Positions 47,239 through 62,265 of a stretch of 64,000 nt of DNA are shown here, piece by piece. The position numbers and the translations under genes are program-made. Position 1 is the first letter of the stretch. Each line of letters begins with the position of its first letter. The DNA lies in assembly GCF_009733815.1 (NCBI RefSeq), contig NZ_WNXY01000001.1:372001-436000 (forward strand), given 5' to 3'. The notes beneath the pieces are model-generated. The model was not told where the DNA came from. It was given only the letters and a program-made list of their open reading frames with translations, and did no database searches. This stretch comes from Pseudactinotalea suaedae. Its GTDB lineage: Bacteria > Actinomycetota > Actinomycetes > Actinomycetales > Beutenbergiaceae.

Positions 47239-48050
47239 GCCAGCCACGCAGGACCGCCGGCGCGGCCATCGACGACGCCCGCGCGCAGGGTCGCTCGGCG
47301 CTCGTCGTCTACCTGCCGGTCGGTTTCCCCGACGTCGACAGCTCGATCGCCGCGGCCCGCGCCGCCGTCGAGGCCGGGGCCGACATCATCGAGCTCGGGC
47401 TCCCGTACTCCGACCCCGGCATGGACGGGCCGGTCGTGGCGGCCGCGGCGCAGCAGGCCCTCGACGGCGGGGTGCGCACCTCCGACGTGCTCCGCGCCGT
47501 GCGGGAGGTCGCCGCCACCGGTGCCGCGACGCTGGTGATGACGTACTACAACCCCGTGCTGCGGTACGGCGTCGCACGCTTCGCGCACGATCTCGCGGCA
47601 GCCGGCGGCGCCGGCCTCATCACGCCCGACCTGATCCCGGACGAGGCGGGGGAGTGGGCCGCTGCCGCGGACGAGCACGGCCTCGACAAGATCTTCCTCG
47701 TCGCACCCAGCTCGACCACCGAGCGGCTGGCGATGACGTCGGAGGCGTCGCGCGGTTTCGTCTACGCTGCCTCCACGATGGGTGTCACAGGAGTGCGGTC
47801 GGCCGTCGGCAGCGGTGCCGAGGCGCTGGTCCGGCGCACCCGTGACGCGGGTGCCGAACGGGTCTGCGTCGGCATCGGGGTCTCCACCGCCGCCCAGGCC
47901 GCGGAGATCGCGGCGTTCGCCGACGGCGTCATCGTCGGGTCGGCAGCGGTCCGCGCCCTCGGCAGCGCGCCGGGGGACGCCGGCATCGACGCGCTGCGCA
48001 CGCTCGTGACCGATCTTCGGCGAGGCGTCGAGAGCGAGGAGAGCGCGTGA
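47235..48050 (+). CDS. trpA: Tryptophan synthase alpha chain TrpA
   Basis: 271 residues, barrel fold. [18 protein letters not shown] holds the catalytic Glu and Asp. [34 protein letters not shown] and [16 protein letters not shown] are typical. Cleaves indole-glycerol phosphate and passes indole to TrpB. Overlaps trpB and lgt in GTGA. Confidence 0.95.
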
Positions 48051-49057
48051 CCGGGATCCCGAGCCCGGCCGTCGGCGTCTGGTACCTCGGACCCCTCCCG
48101 ATCCGCGCCTACGCGGTCGCGATCCTCGCCGGGATCGTCGTCGCGACACTGATCGCCGGCAAGCGCTACCGGGCCCGTGGCGGCCCCGAGGGTGCGCTGC
48201 TCGACGCGGTGATGTGGGCCGTGCCGTTCGGGATCATCGGCGCCCGGATCTACCACGTGATCTCCTCTCCGGACCGCTACTTCGGTCCCGACGGCAACCT
48301 CGCGCTCGCGCTGCGCATCTGGGAGGGCGGCCTCGGCATCTGGGGCGCGATCCCCGCCGGCGCCCTCGGCGCGTGGATCTCGCTGCGACGCTCGGGGCTG
48401 CGGCTCCCGCCGCTCGCCGACTCGATCGCCCCGGCGCTGCTCGTCGCGCAGGCGATCGGTCGTCTCGGCAACTACTTCAACCAGGAGCTCTTCGGCGCCC
48501 CGACCACGTTGCCCTGGGGGCTGCAGATCGACCAGGCGCACCTGCGTGCGCAGGGCCTCGACCATCCCGAGGGCACCCTGTTCCACCCGACGTTCCTGTA
48601 CGAGCTGCTGTGGTGCCTGGCGATGGCCGCCGTGCTGATCTACGTCGATCGCCGGTTCCGGCTGCGCCACGGCCGGGTGTTCTGGCTGTACGTGGCGCTC
48701 TACACGCTCGGCCGGCTCTGGATCGAGATGCTGCGCATCGACGAGGCCGAGCTGGTCCTGGGGCTGCGGGTCAACGTGTGGGTCTCGATCCTCGTGCTGC
48801 TCGCCGCGCTCACGGCGTTCGTCGTCATCGGCCGGCGCACCCGCGGCGTCGAGGACCCGATCTGGGTCCCCGGCCGCGAGCCGGCGGAAGCCGACACCGA
48901 CGGGCACCCCGCCGACGACCCCGAGTCCGATCACGAGTCGGACGAGGCGGACCAGTCACAGGCTCCCGACGACCCGGTCGAGCCCGACGACCCCGTGGAC
49001 GACGACGCCGCCGACACCGTCCACGCTGACAAGCGCACATCGCCGCAGGTGGACTGA
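48047..49057 (+). CDS. lgt: Prolipoprotein diacylglyceryl transferase Lgt
   Basis: 336 residues. Seven membrane helices with [20 protein letters not shown], the Lgt signature [16 protein letters not shown] and [19 protein letters not shown]. It adds diacylglycerol to lipobox cysteines, needed by the fasciclin, FKBP and tandem lipoproteins in this window. The last 60 residues form an acidic cytoplasmic tail, as in other actinobacteria. Co-translated with trpA by overlap. Confidence 0.95.
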   Translation: MTGIPSPAVGVWYLGPLPIRAYAVAILAGIVVATLIAGKRYRARGGPEGALLDAVMWAVPFGIIGARIYHVISSPDRYFGPDGNLALALRIWEGGLGIWGAIPAGALGAWISLRRSGLRLPPLADSIAPALLVAQAIGRLGNYFNQELFGAPTTLPWGLQIDQAHLRAQGLDHPEGTLFHPTFLYELLWCLAMAAVLIYVDRRFRLRHGRVFWLYVALYTLGRLWIEMLRIDEAELVLGLRVNVWVSILVLLAALTAFVVIGRRTRGVEDPIWVPGREPAEADTDGHPADDPESDHESDEADQSQAPDDPVEPDDPVDDDAADTVHADKRTSPQVD

Positions 49058-49133
49058 CACGACGTCAGCATCACGCATGTCGCTATCCTGACCAGGCATC
49101 ACGGGCCGATGACGTCCCTCGCCAGTACAACGG

Positions 49134-49151
49134 CTGCGACCCCCGTCGCAG
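49134..49151 (+). promoter_or_regulatory. Hairpin just before the gltB ribosome site
   Basis: CTGCGAC-CCCC-GTCGCAG, a 7-bp perfect stem, ends one base before TGGGAGGA, the gltB ribosome site. In the leader RNA it could tune access to that site. A possible -10, TATCCT, lies at 49084-49089. Confidence 0.4.
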
Positions 49152-49167
49152 TGGGAGGACGGACCCG

Positions 49168-55204
<6,037 letters not shown>

Positions 55205-55247
55205 GCAGACGTCCGATCCGTTACTGATTTCTCATTAGGGTTGAAGC

Positions 55248-56672
55248 ATGCGTAGAGCCAAGATCGTCTGCACGTTGGGTCCGGCGACCGAGAGCACGGA
55301 GATGATCCAAGCACTCGTCGACGCCGGTATGGACGTCGCCAGGATCAACAGGAGCCACGGCGAGGCCGAGCAGCACGCCCTCGTCATCGAGCGGGTGCGG
55401 GCGGCGGCGCAGGCCTCGGGTCGCGCGGTCGCGATCCTCGTGGACCTGCAGGGTCCGAAGATCCGGCTCGGCCGGTTCGTCGAGGGCAAGCACTACCTCG
55501 CCGAGGGCGACACCTTCACGATCACCACCGAGGACGTGCCGGGCACCAAGGAGCTGGTGTCGACGACGTTCAAGGGCCTCCCCGGCGACGTCGCGCCCGG
55601 CGACATGATCCTCATCGACGACGGTCGCGTCGCGGTGCGCGTCACCGCGGTGGAGGGACCGCGCGTGGTCACGCGCGTCGAGGTCGCCGGACCGGTGTCG
55701 AACAACAAGGGCCTCAACCTCCCCGGCGTCGCGGTCAACGTGCCCGCCCTGAGCGAGAAGGACGCCGAGGACCTGCGCTGGGCGCTGGCGCTGCGCGCGG
55801 ACTTCATCGCGCTCTCCTTCGTGCGCTCGGCCGCGGACTACGACGACGTCCGCGTGATCATGGACGAGGAGGGCTGCCGCGTCCCGGTGATCGCGAAGAT
55901 CGAGAAGCCGCAGGCGGTCGACAACCTGCAGGAGATCATCGCGGCGTTCGACGGCATCATGGTCGCCCGCGGCGACCTCGGCGTCGAGCTGCCGCTCGAA
56001 GAGGTCCCGCTGGTGCAGAAGACCGCGATCGAGATGGCGCAGCGCAACGCCAAGCCGGTCATCGTGGCCACGCAGGTGCTGGAGTCGATGATCTCCGCGC
56101 CCCGTCCGACACGCGCGGAGGCCTCCGACTGCGCGAACGCGGTCCTGGACGGTGCCGACGCGGTGATGCTCTCCGGTGAGACCAGCGTGGGGGACTTCCC
56201 GATCGAGTGCGTGCGCACGATGGCGCGCATCATCGAGAACACCGAGGAGCACGGCCTGGAGCGGGTCACCCGGGTGACGGTGCCGCCGCACACCAGGGGC
56301 GGCGTCATGACCCGCGCGGCCAAGCAGATCGCGGAGTCGCTCGAGGTCAAGTACGTCGCCTGCTTCACCCAGTCCGGTGACAGCGCCCGCCGCATGGCGC
56401 GGCTGCGCTCGGCGATCCCGCTGCTCGCGTTCACACCGGTCCCCGAGGTCCGCAACCAGCTCGCGCTCACCTGGGGCGTGCAGTCGTTCATCGTGCCGCA
56501 GGTCAAGCACACGGACGACATGGTCGCCCAGATGGACCAGGTGGTGCAGGACTCCGGGCTCGCCGACGTCGGCGACCCGGTCGTCGTGGTGGCCGGTCTG
56601 CCCCCGGGTGTGGCGGGCAGCACGAACTCGATCCGGTTGCACGCCATCGGCGAGCAGATCGTCCACGACTGA
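55248..56672 (+). CDS. pyk: Pyruvate kinase
   Basis: 474 residues. VDLQGPKIRLGRF, KIEKPQAVDNLQEI with the catalytic Lys, IMVARGDLGVELPLEEVP and LSGETSVGDFPIECV are conserved. Makes pyruvate and ATP from phosphoenolpyruvate. Leaderless ATG follows TAGGGT (55236-55241). It has its own promoter after gltD and a strong terminator. Confidence 0.96.
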   Translation: MRRAKIVCTLGPATESTEMIQALVDAGMDVARINRSHGEAEQHALVIERVRAAAQASGRAVAILVDLQGPKIRLGRFVEGKHYLAEGDTFTITTEDVPGTKELVSTTFKGLPGDVAPGDMILIDDGRVAVRVTAVEGPRVVTRVEVAGPVSNNKGLNLPGVAVNVPALSEKDAEDLRWALALRADFIALSFVRSAADYDDVRVIMDEEGCRVPVIAKIEKPQAVDNLQEIIAAFDGIMVARGDLGVELPLEEVPLVQKTAIEMAQRNAKPVIVATQVLESMISAPRPTRAEASDCANAVLDGADAVMLSGETSVGDFPIECVRTMARIIENTEEHGLERVTRVTVPPHTRGGVMTRAAKQIAESLEVKYVACFTQSGDSARRMARLRSAIPLLAFTPVPEVRNQLALTWGVQSFIVPQVKHTDDMVAQMDQVVQDSGLADVGDPVVVVAGLPPGVAGSTNSIRLHAIGEQIVHD

Positions 56673-56686
56673 CCGGCTGAGGGGTA

Positions 56687-56719
56687 CCCGGACGCGCAGG
56701 GGCGATCTGCCCGTCCGGG
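56687..56719 (+). terminator. Terminator of pyk
   Basis: CCCGGACG/CGTCCGGG, then GCAG/CTGC across facing single bases, around GGGCGAT: a 12-bp stem 14 bases after the stop codon. Confidence 0.85.
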
Positions 56720-56749
56720 GTCCGGTCCAGCTGTGTTAGACATCTGCGC

Positions 56750-57427
56750 ATGGGGCACCGACGAAAGCTCGCGCTGGTCGCGGCCGCACTGACGCTCGCG
56801 CTGGCCGGCTGCGGCACCAGCGGCGACGGCGGCGAGGGGTCGACCGAGGGCGGGTCCGGCGACGCGACCTCGGCCGAGGCGCCGACCTCGATCGACCCGG
56901 CGCTGCTGGACTGCGGCGACCCTGCGAACCAGGACCCGACCGTGCAGCTCTCGGACGACGAGCTCAGCACCGCGACCTGGGCGATGCCGGAGGGTTTCGT
57001 CGAGACGTTCAAGTACTCCGAGGACCGTCCCGTCGAGCACATCGAGTCCTTCTGGGCCGCCGAGCCGGCCCAGGACGCGGTCCCGCTCAACGTGCTGGCC
57101 GTCGTCGTCTACTCGGGTCTGAGCTGGGGCGAGGACATCGATCAGTGCGGCCGCGTGCCGACCACCGCGATCGACGAGCGGCTGGCCTCCTACCGCGAGG
57201 GCAGCGGGGCCGAGCCGATCGGCGATCTCGTCGAGGTCGAGGTCAGCGGGATGCCGGCCGTGCAGCAGGAGGTCGCGCTGCCCGAGTACTCCTACCGGGG
57301 GTACTGGGTCTTCGGTCGCAACCAGCTGATCCACCTGTACTGCCAGTGGACCTCGGACGCCGAGAAGGACCGGGTCCTCGCCGGCTGCGACGCGCTCGTC
57401 GCCTCGCTCGAGGTCACCGGTGGGTAG
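56750..57427 (+). CDS. Lipoprotein, first of three tandem paralogues
   Basis: 225 residues. Lipobox LALAGC (Cys21), a Gly/Ser/Thr linker, then a domain of about 170 residues shared by all three genes: LLDCGDPANQDP, TWAMPEGFVETF, VVVYSGLSW, QCGRVPTTAIDERLASY, QLIHLYCQWTSDAEKDR and AGCDALVASL. Four Cys recur in all copies and could form two disulfides outside the cell. It is the most divergent copy. Promoter TAGACA (56737-56742) gives a leaderless ATG. Family not recognised. Confidence 0.85.
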   Translation: MGHRRKLALVAAALTLALAGCGTSGDGGEGSTEGGSGDATSAEAPTSIDPALLDCGDPANQDPTVQLSDDELSTATWAMPEGFVETFKYSEDRPVEHIESFWAAEPAQDAVPLNVLAVVVYSGLSWGEDIDQCGRVPTTAIDERLASYREGSGAEPIGDLVEVEVSGMPAVQQEVALPEYSYRGYWVFGRNQLIHLYCQWTSDAEKDRVLAGCDALVASLEVTGG

Positions 57428-58118
57428 CCGGCAACGCAAGCACCCGGTCGTGGGCGCCCTGATCGCCCTCGCGGTGCTGGCAGGGTGCGCGTTCCCCGGT
57501 GGCGGGGGAGAGGACCCGACCGACGGTGCGAGCACGTCAGCCTCCGGCGAGAGCGCCACGATGCCGACCGAGGTGCCGTCCTGGTTGCTGGAGTGCGGGC
57601 AGGAGGACAAGGGCGACCGCGACCAGGATCTGCAGCTGACGACGCTCGACCTGACCCAGGCCACCTGGACCATGCCTGCGGGATTCGCGGCCGCGAGCGG
57701 CTACGTCGAGGACAACCCGGTCGAGACCCTGCACAGCGAGTGGGTCGCGGAGCCGACCGCCCCCCCGCTGCCCAGCCTCAACGTGATCAACGTCGTGATC
57801 TACACCGGCGTGGACTGGGCCGACCTGGCCGACGGCTGCGGTCGCGTGCCGCTCGAGGCGGTCGAGGAGAAGCTCGCCCGGTACCGCGACCAGATCGGGG
57901 CGCAGCCGCTGGGGGAGGCGCAGATGACCACGCTGGCCGGGTTGCCGGCCATCGGCCAGGAGATCGGGCTCTCCAGCTACGACTACACGGGCTACTGGCT
58001 CTTCAGCGAGAGCCAGTTGCTGCACCTGTACTGCCAGTGGACCGACGAGGCTCACCGCGTCACGATCCTCGCCGGCTGCGACGCGCTGGCGGCGTCGGTG
58101 ACGGTGCCCGGTGCCTAG
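57420..58118 (+). CDS. Lipoprotein, second of three tandem paralogues
   Basis: 232 residues. Lipobox VLAGC (Cys23). ATMPTEVPSWLLECG, TWTMPAGFAAASGYVEDNPV, VIYTGVDWADLADGCGRVP and YWLFSESQLLHLYCQWTDE follow the same order as the copies on both sides and are closest to the third. GTG 57420 overlaps the first gene's stop in an 8-base GTGGGTAG. Function unknown. Confidence 0.85.
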   Translation: MGSRQRKHPVVGALIALAVLAGCAFPGGGGEDPTDGASTSASGESATMPTEVPSWLLECGQEDKGDRDQDLQLTTLDLTQATWTMPAGFAAASGYVEDNPVETLHSEWVAEPTAPPLPSLNVINVVIYTGVDWADLADGCGRVPLEAVEEKLARYRDQIGAQPLGEAQMTTLAGLPAIGQEIGLSSYDYTGYWLFSESQLLHLYCQWTDEAHRVTILAGCDALAASVTVPGA

Positions 58119-58806
58119 TCGCACCGTCGCGGCTGCCGTCGCGGTGCTGCTCGCCGGTCTGCTGACGGTCGGCGGGTGCGGCCTCGCCGACGGCGACGAC
58201 GAGCCGGGCGTCGGGGGCGAGCGCACCACACCCGAGCCCGACCGGAGCGCGACGATGCCCACCGAGGTGCCGTCGTGGTTGCTGGAGTGCGGGGCCGAGG
58301 ACGACAAGGAGCGGGACACCGAGCTGCAGCTCGCCGCCATCGACCTCACCACCGCGACCTGGTCGATGCCCGCGGGCTTCACCGCCTCGACGAGCTATGT
58401 CGAGGACAACCCGGTCGAGGCGCTGCACTCGACGTGGTACGCGGTGCCGACCCAGCCTGCGCAGCCGACGCTGAACGTGATCCAGGTGGTCATCTACACC
58501 GGTCTCGACTGGGACGGGCTCGCCGACGGGTGCGGCCGCGTGCCGCTGGCTGCGATCGAGGAGAAGCTCGCGCAGTACCGCGAGCAGATCGGCGCCGAGC
58601 CGCTGGGCGAGGCCGAGATGACGACGCTGGCGGGGCACCCCGCCATCCACCAGGACATCGGGCTGTCCCGGTACTCCTACACCGGGTGGTGGCTGTTCAG
58701 CGAGACGCAGCTGCTGCACCTGTACTGCCAGTGGACGCCCGACGGCGACCGCGCCGTGATCGAGCGCGGCTGCGACGACCTCGTGTCCAGCCTCCAGGTC
58801 GGCTGA
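58111..58806 (+). CDS. Lipoprotein, third of three tandem paralogues
   Basis: 231 residues. Lipobox TVGGC (Cys23). Nearly the same blocks as the second copy: ATMPTEVPSWLLECG, VIYTGLDWDGLADGCGRVP, MTTLAGHPAIHQDIGLSRY and LFSETQLLHLYCQWTPDG. GTG 58111 overlaps the second gene's stop in the same 8-base pattern (GTGCCTAG), so the whole gene with its junction was duplicated. Function unknown. Confidence 0.85.
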   Translation: MPSRTVAAAVAVLLAGLLTVGGCGLADGDDEPGVGGERTTPEPDRSATMPTEVPSWLLECGAEDDKERDTELQLAAIDLTTATWSMPAGFTASTSYVEDNPVEALHSTWYAVPTQPAQPTLNVIQVVIYTGLDWDGLADGCGRVPLAAIEEKLAQYREQIGAEPLGEAEMTTLAGHPAIHQDIGLSRYSYTGWWLFSETQLLHLYCQWTPDGDRAVIERGCDDLVSSLQVG

Positions 58807-58851
58807 GCAGCCCGACCCGCGGACGCGAACGCCGCCGTCCTCCGCGACCGG

Positions 58852-58870
58852 TTAGGTTTGCCTAACCACG
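58852..58870. promoter_or_regulatory. IdeR/DtxR iron box
   Basis: TTAGGTTTGCCTAACCACG matches the DtxR/IdeR consensus TTAGGTTAGSCTAACCTAA at all but a few places and is itself near-palindromic. It ends 13 bases before the siderophore-interacting protein start, so iron-loaded regulator would block transcription or its start. Confidence 0.85.
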
Positions 58871-58883
58871 AGGAGAGGAAACG

Positions 58884-59690
58884 ATGGCAGACGTACGAGG
58901 GCGCGGCGGGCGACCCCAGACCGTGCTCGAGGTGATCCGGACGCAGCGGCTGACGCCGCACCTGATGCGGGTGGTCGCCGGCGGGCCGGGGTTCGCCTCG
59001 TTCCAGAACAACGCGTGCACCGACCGCTACGTCAAGCTCCTGTTCGTCGAGCCGTCCCACGCGCTGGAGCCGCCCTACGACCTCGAGCAGCTGCGCGCCG
59101 AGCGCCCGGAGGCGCTCCCGCGGATGCGGACGTACACGGTGCGGTGGGTCGACACCGAGGCCCAGGAGCTGGCGATCGACTTCGTGCTCCACGGCGACGA
59201 CGGCGTGGCCGGCCCGTGGGCCGCACGCGCCCGCCCCGGCGACCAGCTCGTCCTGTCCGGGCCGGGCGGCGGCTACGCACCCGACCCCGCGGCCGACCGG
59301 CACCTGCTGGTGGGCGACCTGTCGGCCCAGCCGGCGATCGCCGCGGCGCTGGAGGCCATGCCGGCGGACGCCGTCGGCCACGCGGTGATCCAGGTCGAGG
59401 ACGAGAGCGACGTCGTCGAGCTCGCCCACCCCGACGGGGTCCATCTCACGTGGGTGCGCGAACGCGGCGAGCAGGCACTGCTCGCCGCCGTGCAGGCGCT
59501 CGCCTGGCCCGAGGGCGACGTCCAGGCGTTCGTCCACGGCGAGCGCGGCAGCGTCAAGCTGCTGCGCCGCTACCTCAGCGAGGAGCGGGACCTCGACCGG
59601 GCCCGGCTGTCGATCTCGGCGTACTGGGCGCAAGGACGGGTCGAGGATCAGTTCCAGGCCGAGAAGCGCGAGCCCGTCGGGCAGATCTGA
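58884..59690 (+). CDS. Siderophore-interacting protein (FAD/NAD(P)H ferric-siderophore reductase)
   Basis: 268 residues. FAD-binding domain with RMRTYTVRWVDTEAQEL and FVLHGDDGVAGPWAARARPGD. The SIP C-terminal domain has HLLVGDLSAQPAIAAALEAM and VQAFVHGERGSVKLLRRYL. It releases iron from imported ferric siderophores by reduction in the cytoplasm. ATG 58884 has GAGGAGAGG. An IdeR-type box upstream means expression under low iron. No siderophore importer is in the window. Confidence 0.94.
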   Translation: MADVRGRGGRPQTVLEVIRTQRLTPHLMRVVAGGPGFASFQNNACTDRYVKLLFVEPSHALEPPYDLEQLRAERPEALPRMRTYTVRWVDTEAQELAIDFVLHGDDGVAGPWAARARPGDQLVLSGPGGGYAPDPAADRHLLVGDLSAQPAIAAALEAMPADAVGHAVIQVEDESDVVELAHPDGVHLTWVRERGEQALLAAVQALAWPEGDVQAFVHGERGSVKLLRRYLSEERDLDRARLSISAYWAQGRVEDQFQAEKREPVGQI

Positions 59691-59743
59691 GACGTGGCTG
59701 CCGCCCTCGCCAGGTCCTGGTCGACGTGACTACAGTTGCTCGT

Positions 59744-61171
59744 GTGACCGGGACTCAGGACGGTACGGCTGGCGTGGGCGATGTGCATCGCCACGCCGTC
59801 GAGATCCTGCAGACCGCCCAGGAGCACGCCGACCGGTTGCGCGCCGAGGCAGCCGAGGCGGCTGCCGCGCAGGCGCGTGAGCTCGCCGAGCAGCGCCGTG
59901 CGGAGCAGGAGAGCTACGACGCCGCAGCCGCGGCACGCCGCGATGCCGAGCTCGATCGGAGCGCGGCCGCGACGACGCTCGCAGCCGCGCGCGAGGACGC
60001 GACGCAGGCGCTGGCGGACGCGGCGGACCAGGCCGCGATCGTCACCTCGACGGCGGAACGCACCGCTGCCGCCGCGGTCGCTGACGCGCGCGCCGAGGCC
60101 GAGCGGCTGGTCGCCGACGCCACCGCCCGCGCGGAGGCGATGATCGCGGGGGCGACCCGCGAGGTGGAGCGCGAGCGCGCCGAGCACGACGCCGAGCTGG
60201 CCGAGCTCGCGCGCACCACGCACGAGGGCCTGGACCAGGCACGAGGTCAGGCCGAGCAGGCCGTGCGCGCCGCCCATCGCACCGCGCAGGAACGGCTCGC
60301 GAGCGCCGATGCCGACGCCGACCGGGTCCGCTCCGAGGCGGCCGCCGAGCACCAGCGGCTGCTGCAGGAGGCCACCGGGGTGCTCGCCGACCACCGGCGC
60401 CGTGGCGAGGAGCTGCTCGCGGACGCCACCGCGCAACGGGATCGCGCGCTGGCCGACGCGCAGGCCGAGGCCGAGGCGATCCTCACCGAGGCGCAGGATC
60501 ACCTCGCGTGGGCGAAGGGCACGGTGGCGGCCCTGCTCAGCGGCGCCCAGGCCGAGGCCGACGCGAGCCGCCGCCGCACCGCCTCGGAGCTGGCGGCGCA
60601 CACGCGGGCGGTCCGGACCCGGCTCTCGCTGATCCTCGCCCGCTCCTCGCACCGGGTGCGGCAGCAGCTCGCCGACGCCCACGCAGCCGCCGAGGAGACC
60701 ACCTCGCGCGCGCTGGCCCTGGTCCGCGTCGCCGACTCCGACGCCGCAGCGACCCGCAGCAGGGCGGAGGACGACGCCCGGGCCATCCTGGAACGTGCCG
60801 GCGCCGAGGCGGCCGAGAAGGTCAGCCGGGCCGATCAGCGGCTCGCCGACGCCGCCGACGGCGCACGCCTCGTGCGCGAGCGGACCGCGAGCGATCTCGA
60901 ACGGATGCAGCGCGAGACCTACGCCGAGACGGCGAAGGTGCGGGCCGAGGCGGTCCAGCTGCTCGACGACGCGCGCCGTGAGTCCCAGCAGCTGCGCGAG
61001 GAGGCCGCCCAGGTCCTCGCCGTGGCGCGCGAGGAGGTCGCGACGCTACGAGCCCGTCGCGACGCGATCACCTCCGAGCTCGGCGATCTCGCCGGAGTCA
61101 TCGAAGCCTTGTCCGTGCCGGAGCAACCCGAGCAGGCGGACTCATCCACCCGAGGAGCCATGAATGTCTGA
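59744..61171 (+). CDS. Long coiled-coil protein (Scy/FilP-like in character)
   Basis: 475 residues, nearly all Ala/Glu/Arg helical heptads from about residue 15 to 455 with no membrane segment. It lacks a clear DivIVA domain at the start. In this order and length it resembles the cytoskeletal, polarity or filament-forming coiled-coil proteins of actinobacteria, but low-complexity composition makes similarity weak proof. GTG is leaderless behind TACAGT (59731-59736). Its end overlaps the next gene by eight bases. Confidence 0.75.
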   Translation: MTGTQDGTAGVGDVHRHAVEILQTAQEHADRLRAEAAEAAAAQARELAEQRRAEQESYDAAAAARRDAELDRSAAATTLAAAREDATQALADAADQAAIVTSTAERTAAAAVADARAEAERLVADATARAEAMIAGATREVERERAEHDAELAELARTTHEGLDQARGQAEQAVRAAHRTAQERLASADADADRVRSEAAAEHQRLLQEATGVLADHRRRGEELLADATAQRDRALADAQAEAEAILTEAQDHLAWAKGTVAALLSGAQAEADASRRRTASELAAHTRAVRTRLSLILARSSHRVRQQLADAHAAAEETTSRALALVRVADSDAAATRSRAEDDARAILERAGAEAAEKVSRADQRLADAADGARLVRERTASDLERMQRETYAETAKVRAEAVQLLDDARRESQQLREEAAQVLAVAREEVATLRARRDAITSELGDLAGVIEALSVPEQPEQADSSTRGAMNV

Positions 61172-62255
61172 GACTGCTTTCCGTACCGTGCTGCGCGGTT
61201 ACGAGCCCACCGAGGTCGACCGTTACGTCGCCTCGCTCGAGGAGGCGACCGAGGCCGCACGGGTCGCCGCCGCGCAGCGCGCCGTCGAGCTCGAGAAGGC
61301 CCGTGCCCAGCACACCCAGACGCTCGACGAGACCGAGCAGCTCCGCCGGCGCGTGGCACGACTGGAGGAGAGCTCGCGCACGAGCGCTCCGCCGTCGTTC
61401 GCCGAGCTGGGGGAGCGGGTGGGCCAGATCCTGGCCCTGGCCCAGGAGGAGGCGGGAGCACTGCGCGCAGCGGCGCGCGAGGAGGCCGACCGCGTGCTGT
61501 CCGAGGCGCAGGCGAAGGCCGAGCGGGTGCTCTCCCAGGCGCAGGCGCACGCCGACGAGTCGCTCTCGCGGACCGATGGCGAGGTGGCCCGCCGGCTCGC
61601 AGATGCCCAGCGTCGCTCCGACGAGATCCTCGACGTCGCCGACCGTGAGGCCGCGGCCCGCCGCGAGGAGGCCGAGGCGGTCTACGAGCGCCAGCGCGCC
61701 CGCGCGGCCGCCGCCGCCACCGAGTTCGAGACCACGCTCGCGGAGCGCCGCGACAGCTCGGCCGCCGAGTTCGCTCGCGCGCTGGCGGCGCAGGACCAGA
61801 AGCTCGCCGCGGCCGAGGAGCGCCTCACCGCCGTCGAGAAGGAGGCCGAGACCCGCAAGACCGACTCCGAGCGCGAGGCCGAGGAGCGGCTCTCGAGCGC
61901 TCGGGCCGAGGCCGCGCGGATGGTGCAGGAGGCGCGTGAGATCGCCGAGAAGGTGCGGCGCGAGTCCGAGCGCGAGCTGGCTGCTGCCTCGCACCAGCGT
62001 GAGGCCATCACCGCACAGCTGTCCAACGTGCGTCAGATGCTCGCCACCATCGGTGGTGGTGCGCACGGCTCGATCCTCGACGCCGTGGTCCAGGAGGTGA
62101 CGGAGGAGGCTCCCGCCGCCGCTGCCGGGCCGGCCGCACCTGCCGAGGAGGGCGACGAGGGCGAGGAGTCCGAGGACGCCGAGGCGAGCACCGAGCCCGA
62201 GGCGGACCCGGCCGAGATCTCCGGCGATCAGCCGCAGGACAAGCCCAGCTCCTGA
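61164..62255 (+). CDS. DivIVA-domain coiled-coil protein
   Basis: 363 residues. The N-terminus FRTVLRGYEPTEVDRYVASL is a DivIVA-type membrane-binding start. Coiled coils run to about residue 300. The tail is acidic and rich in Pro, Glu and Asp. DivIVA-like proteins mark cell poles or septa and recruit wall synthesis. ATG 61164 has GAGGAG inside the upstream gene, so the two coiled-coil proteins are made together and may co-assemble. Confidence 0.8.
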   Translation: MSETAFRTVLRGYEPTEVDRYVASLEEATEAARVAAAQRAVELEKARAQHTQTLDETEQLRRRVARLEESSRTSAPPSFAELGERVGQILALAQEEAGALRAAAREEADRVLSEAQAKAERVLSQAQAHADESLSRTDGEVARRLADAQRRSDEILDVADREAAARREEAEAVYERQRARAAAAATEFETTLAERRDSSAAEFARALAAQDQKLAAAEERLTAVEKEAETRKTDSEREAEERLSSARAEAARMVQEAREIAEKVRRESERELAAASHQREAITAQLSNVRQMLATIGGGAHGSILDAVVQEVTEEAPAAAAGPAAPAEEGDEGEESEDAEASTEPEADPAEISGDQPQDKPSS

Positions 62256-62265
62256 TCGTCGCGGG

